Positions 62,501-64,000 of a DNA stretch of 64,000 nt are shown here, piece after piece. A program made the position numbers and the translations under genes. The stretch spans positions 49,296,691-49,360,690 of the forward strand of contig NC_063045.1 in NCBI RefSeq assembly GCF_018812025.1, written 5' to 3'. Origin of the DNA: Megalobrama amblycephala. Lineage: Eukaryota; Chordata; Actinopteri; Cypriniformes; Xenocyprididae. The notes under the pieces are model-generated. The model was given only the letters and a program-made list of their open reading frames with translations. It had not been told where the DNA came from and did no database searches. Numbering within the stretch: the first letter of the stretch is position 1; each line of letters starts with the position of its first letter.

Positions 62501-63538
62501 CAAAACGCCATCAGTTTCATTCTGACCAGGAGGGATTCATCCATGTAATGAACAGATGGGCGGACTCTGCCGTTTACCTCTTCGAGGATGCGGTTGATGG
62601 AACGCTGGTCCATTTTGCTGGTGACTGCATCTTTGCGAAGACGTGCGGCCACTGTGCCCAGATAATCCAAAGAGGCCACTCTCAGAGCCATCTCCGTCTG
62701 CTTATTACTGAACTGGTGAACCTAACAAGGGGAACCAGGACTTCATGTGAGTTTTCAAGTGATGTAACTGGACAAACTGCAATCGTCAAAACCTGTCACA
62801 TTGTACCTCTGAAATATCAATCTGAAACTCACCAGCAGTCTTCCCAGAAGGCTTAGCAGCAGCTCTGCAGCTGGCCAATCAGGTTTATTCACCGTGGACA
62901 GTAGATCCTGAACAAAGTTCTCAAAGAGTGGCCTGTAGTCGTCCTCACCTTGCTTACTACCACACCTTAAAAAAAAAATAAAAATCTTTAAATTTCTTCA
63001 TGAAAAATTCAATTACGTAGCTATTGTCAGAGCATCTGCTGCTCGAAACTGTGCAGTAATGTTATTCAGTAGTGTTCCTGTCAAATAAACTATAAAATTA
63101 AAACAATTAAATGAATGTCAGGCAGAATTTACAAAGCAAAATAAAGAAAAAATAAGTTAATTTAAAACAATTAATCAGAGTACAAATAATTGTGATGTAA
63201 AACTACAACAATGATAATTTAGGAGATGCAGGTGGTGTTTGCCCTGAGATGGTTACAAAGCGTCAGATGAGAGTAAAACAGGTGTTTCCTGAGAGACTGT
63301 ACATACTCAGCTTAACGCCACGGTATCTAGACAAATAGACATATTTACTGGTTCCAGAAGGACACTGTTTAAATATAAATAACTTCAAGTTAATTTTTCC
63401 CCAATATAAATGGGTTGAGGTGTGTCACTGGAATAACGTTGGTGGGTTTTCTTACTTTTTGAGGAAAACAGAGAGGAAGTTTTGTGCTGTCCTCATTGCA
63501 GTCTCATACGAGTTTGTGATTAGTACATCCTGATCAAC
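50598..63538 (-). CDS. nipbl: nipbl, cohesin loading factor (3' part; gene continues right)
   Basis: Orthologue of Nipped-B/Scc2, which with MAU2 loads cohesin onto chromatin. Twenty-six exons are readable (high to low): 63538-63456, 62965-62833, 62721-62578, 62490-62404, 60739-60519, 59888-59786, 59707-59609, 59511-59365, 58408-58274, 58031-57933, 57824-57771, 57075-56967, 56888-56752, 56652-56512, 56422-56329, 56241-56087, 54851-54761, 54672-54499, 54414-54224, 54140-54033, 53429-53229, 53068-52922, 52535-52201, 52095-51921, 51226-51050, 50963-50598. All phases join, giving about 1,301 aa: the HEAT-repeat hook plus C-terminus. Landmarks are RPLFENFVQDLLSTVNKP, MRPFAQSFDIYLTQ, DMQRGVHGRLMDNSTSVREA and WKKMSKQEDLKEMGD. 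Then come a Lys-rich and acidic Ser-rich linker (exon 52201-52535), KNLYGFSDSK, and the conserved end VIAICCPKYKDRPQIARV...SLYAAKEGTSS. The intron after 52922 appears to start with GC, and the 87-nt intron 62491-62577 is in frame. Teleosts have nipbla and nipblb; I cannot decide which. Confidence 0.97.
52916..52922 (-). other. nipbl: Non-canonical GC-AG splice donor in nipbl
   Basis: The exon ending ...SGSNLLQSFKE is followed on the minus strand by AAAGAG|GCGAGT. The next exon (from 52535, acceptor TTACAG) begins SLLKEP in phase 0, matching the vertebrate FKES junction. A GT donor in the right phase exists only 12 nt further on (TGC|GTTCTG) and has poor consensus. Confidence 0.7.
53465..53720. 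repeat. TAGGGCTGGGTAAAAAAATA repeat fragment
   Basis: A left terminus resembling hAT-type ends, followed by AATCGATTC-rich sequence, in a nipbl intron. No right terminus identified. Confidence 0.45.
55383..55726. mobile_element. AGGGCTGTCAAACGATTAATCG palindromic MITE, copy 1
   Basis: 344 bp, with CTGTCAAACGATTAATCGCA on the left and its complement through CGTTTGACAGCCCTA on the right. The arms are nearly complementary throughout. It is flanked by A-runs, so any target duplication is poly-A. In the nipbl intron between 54852 and 56086. Confidence 0.88.
58761..59106. mobile_element. TAGGGCTGTCAAACGATTAATC palindromic MITE, copy 2
   Basis: A 346-bp copy of the same family, better preserved (both ends TAGGGCTGTCAAACG / CGTTTGACAGCCCTA). 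Flanking octamers are GTAGAAAT and GTGGAAAT, a 7-of-8 target duplication. In the nipbl intron between 58409 and 59364. Confidence 0.9.
59946..60477. mobile_element. TTAA-flanked TTAAAGTGGCCATATTATGC element
   Basis: Left TTAAAGTGGCCATATTATGC and right GCATAATAGGCCCTCTTTAA are an inverted pair with TTAA edges. It ends 41 bp before the nipbl exon at 60519 and fills most of that intron. Same superfamily as 3559-4323. Confidence 0.8.
61227..62180. mobile_element. TTAA-flanked TTAAAGTCCCTGTAAAGT element
   Basis: Ends TTAAAGTCCCTGTAAAGT and ACTTTACAGGGACTTTAA form an excellent inverted pair. The 954-bp body includes a GC-richer middle (about 61380-62030). It lies in the nipbl intron between 60740 and 62403. 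No transposase frame. Confidence 0.85.
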
Positions 63539-63804
63539 CTGAAAAGAAAAAAAAAAATGTAACAGATTAAAATATGGCTAAAAATGTAAACAAAATTTCT
63601 TATTAAAGAGACTCAAAATCACATAATATTGTGACAGTTATTTCAGCATTTAGCTATTTGCCAAGATTATAAACCAAAAAATAAAATATGCCCCAAAACA
63701 TGCCCCTTAAACAGACTTTTCTTGCTACTGTAACTTTTATACCTTAGTCAATATAAAATGACAACGTTAAATATGTAGATTACCTCTGCTATGATTGTCT
63801 AAAA

Positions 63805-64000
63805 CAAATGGAGTAAGAAATTCGTACTTTTATTTAGCAAGGATGCATGAAATTGATCAAAAGTGATAGACTTTTTGATACAAAACTTTCATAATGCTGT
63901 TCTTTTGCACTTTATTTTAAAGAATTCTGAAAAACATGCATCACATCTTTGACAAAAAAATAGAAAATAAAGCAGCATAACTGTTTTCAAAATGTTTCTT
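63805..64000. repeat. Interspersed repeat, third copy, cut by window edge
   Basis: TACTTTTATTTAGCAAGGATG, ATTGATCAAAAGTGATAGA and AATGCTGTTCTTTTGCAC match the left part of the family at 33290 and 49270. The right part lies beyond the window. Confidence 0.65.

Overview
The window is vertebrate nuclear DNA, most likely from a cyprinid (carp- or zebrafish-type) teleost. It has small exons with GT-AG splice sites, AT-rich introns packed with short palindromic DNA transposons typical of teleosts, long (CTAT)n and (TA)n arrays, and proteins that match known teleost/vertebrate orthologues by eye. Nothing in it is bacterial, viral or plasmid-like. I built the gene models by hand from splice sites, reading frame and remembered vertebrate protein families; no alignment was run. 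Exon phases close exactly in all six models.

Layout from left to right. 1-2.8 kb: gene-free DNA. 2.8-17.3 kb, minus strand: katnal1 (katanin-like AAA ATPase, 10 coding exons, 488 aa), with introns filled by nested transposons. 18.5-21.9 kb, minus strand: hmgb1 (4 coding exons, 205 aa) with a CCAAT-rich promoter. 22-24.8 kb: intergenic, with long tetranucleotide arrays. 24.9-36.7 kb, plus strand: uspl1 (SUMO isopeptidase, 908 aa). 37.0-42.0 kb: a giant fold-back (inverted-repeat) element. 42.3-45.8 kb, plus strand: alox5ap (FLAP, 157 aa, 5 exons). 46.9-48.1 kb, minus strand: a divergent medag homologue (212 aa, 5 exons), convergent with alox5ap. 50.6-64 kb, minus strand: the 3' part (26 exons, about 1,300 aa) of nipbl, the cohesin loader, which continues past the right edge.

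The katnal1-hmgb1-uspl1-alox5ap-medag block resembles the human 13q12.3 neighbourhood. nipbl lies on a different human chromosome (5p13), so the medag-nipbl gap is a synteny junction. The genes do not form an operon or common pathway: they cover microtubule severing, chromatin architecture, SUMO removal, leukotriene synthesis, adipocyte differentiation and sister-chromatid cohesion.

I found no previously undescribed enzymatic system. The most unusual content is structural: a palindrome of about 5 kb whose arms carry different later insertions, so that one arm preserves the empty TTAA target site of the element in the other; several nested transposons with exact 8-bp target duplications; a likely GC-AG intron and an 87-nt in-frame intron in nipbl; and back-to-back poly(A) signals between alox5ap and medag.
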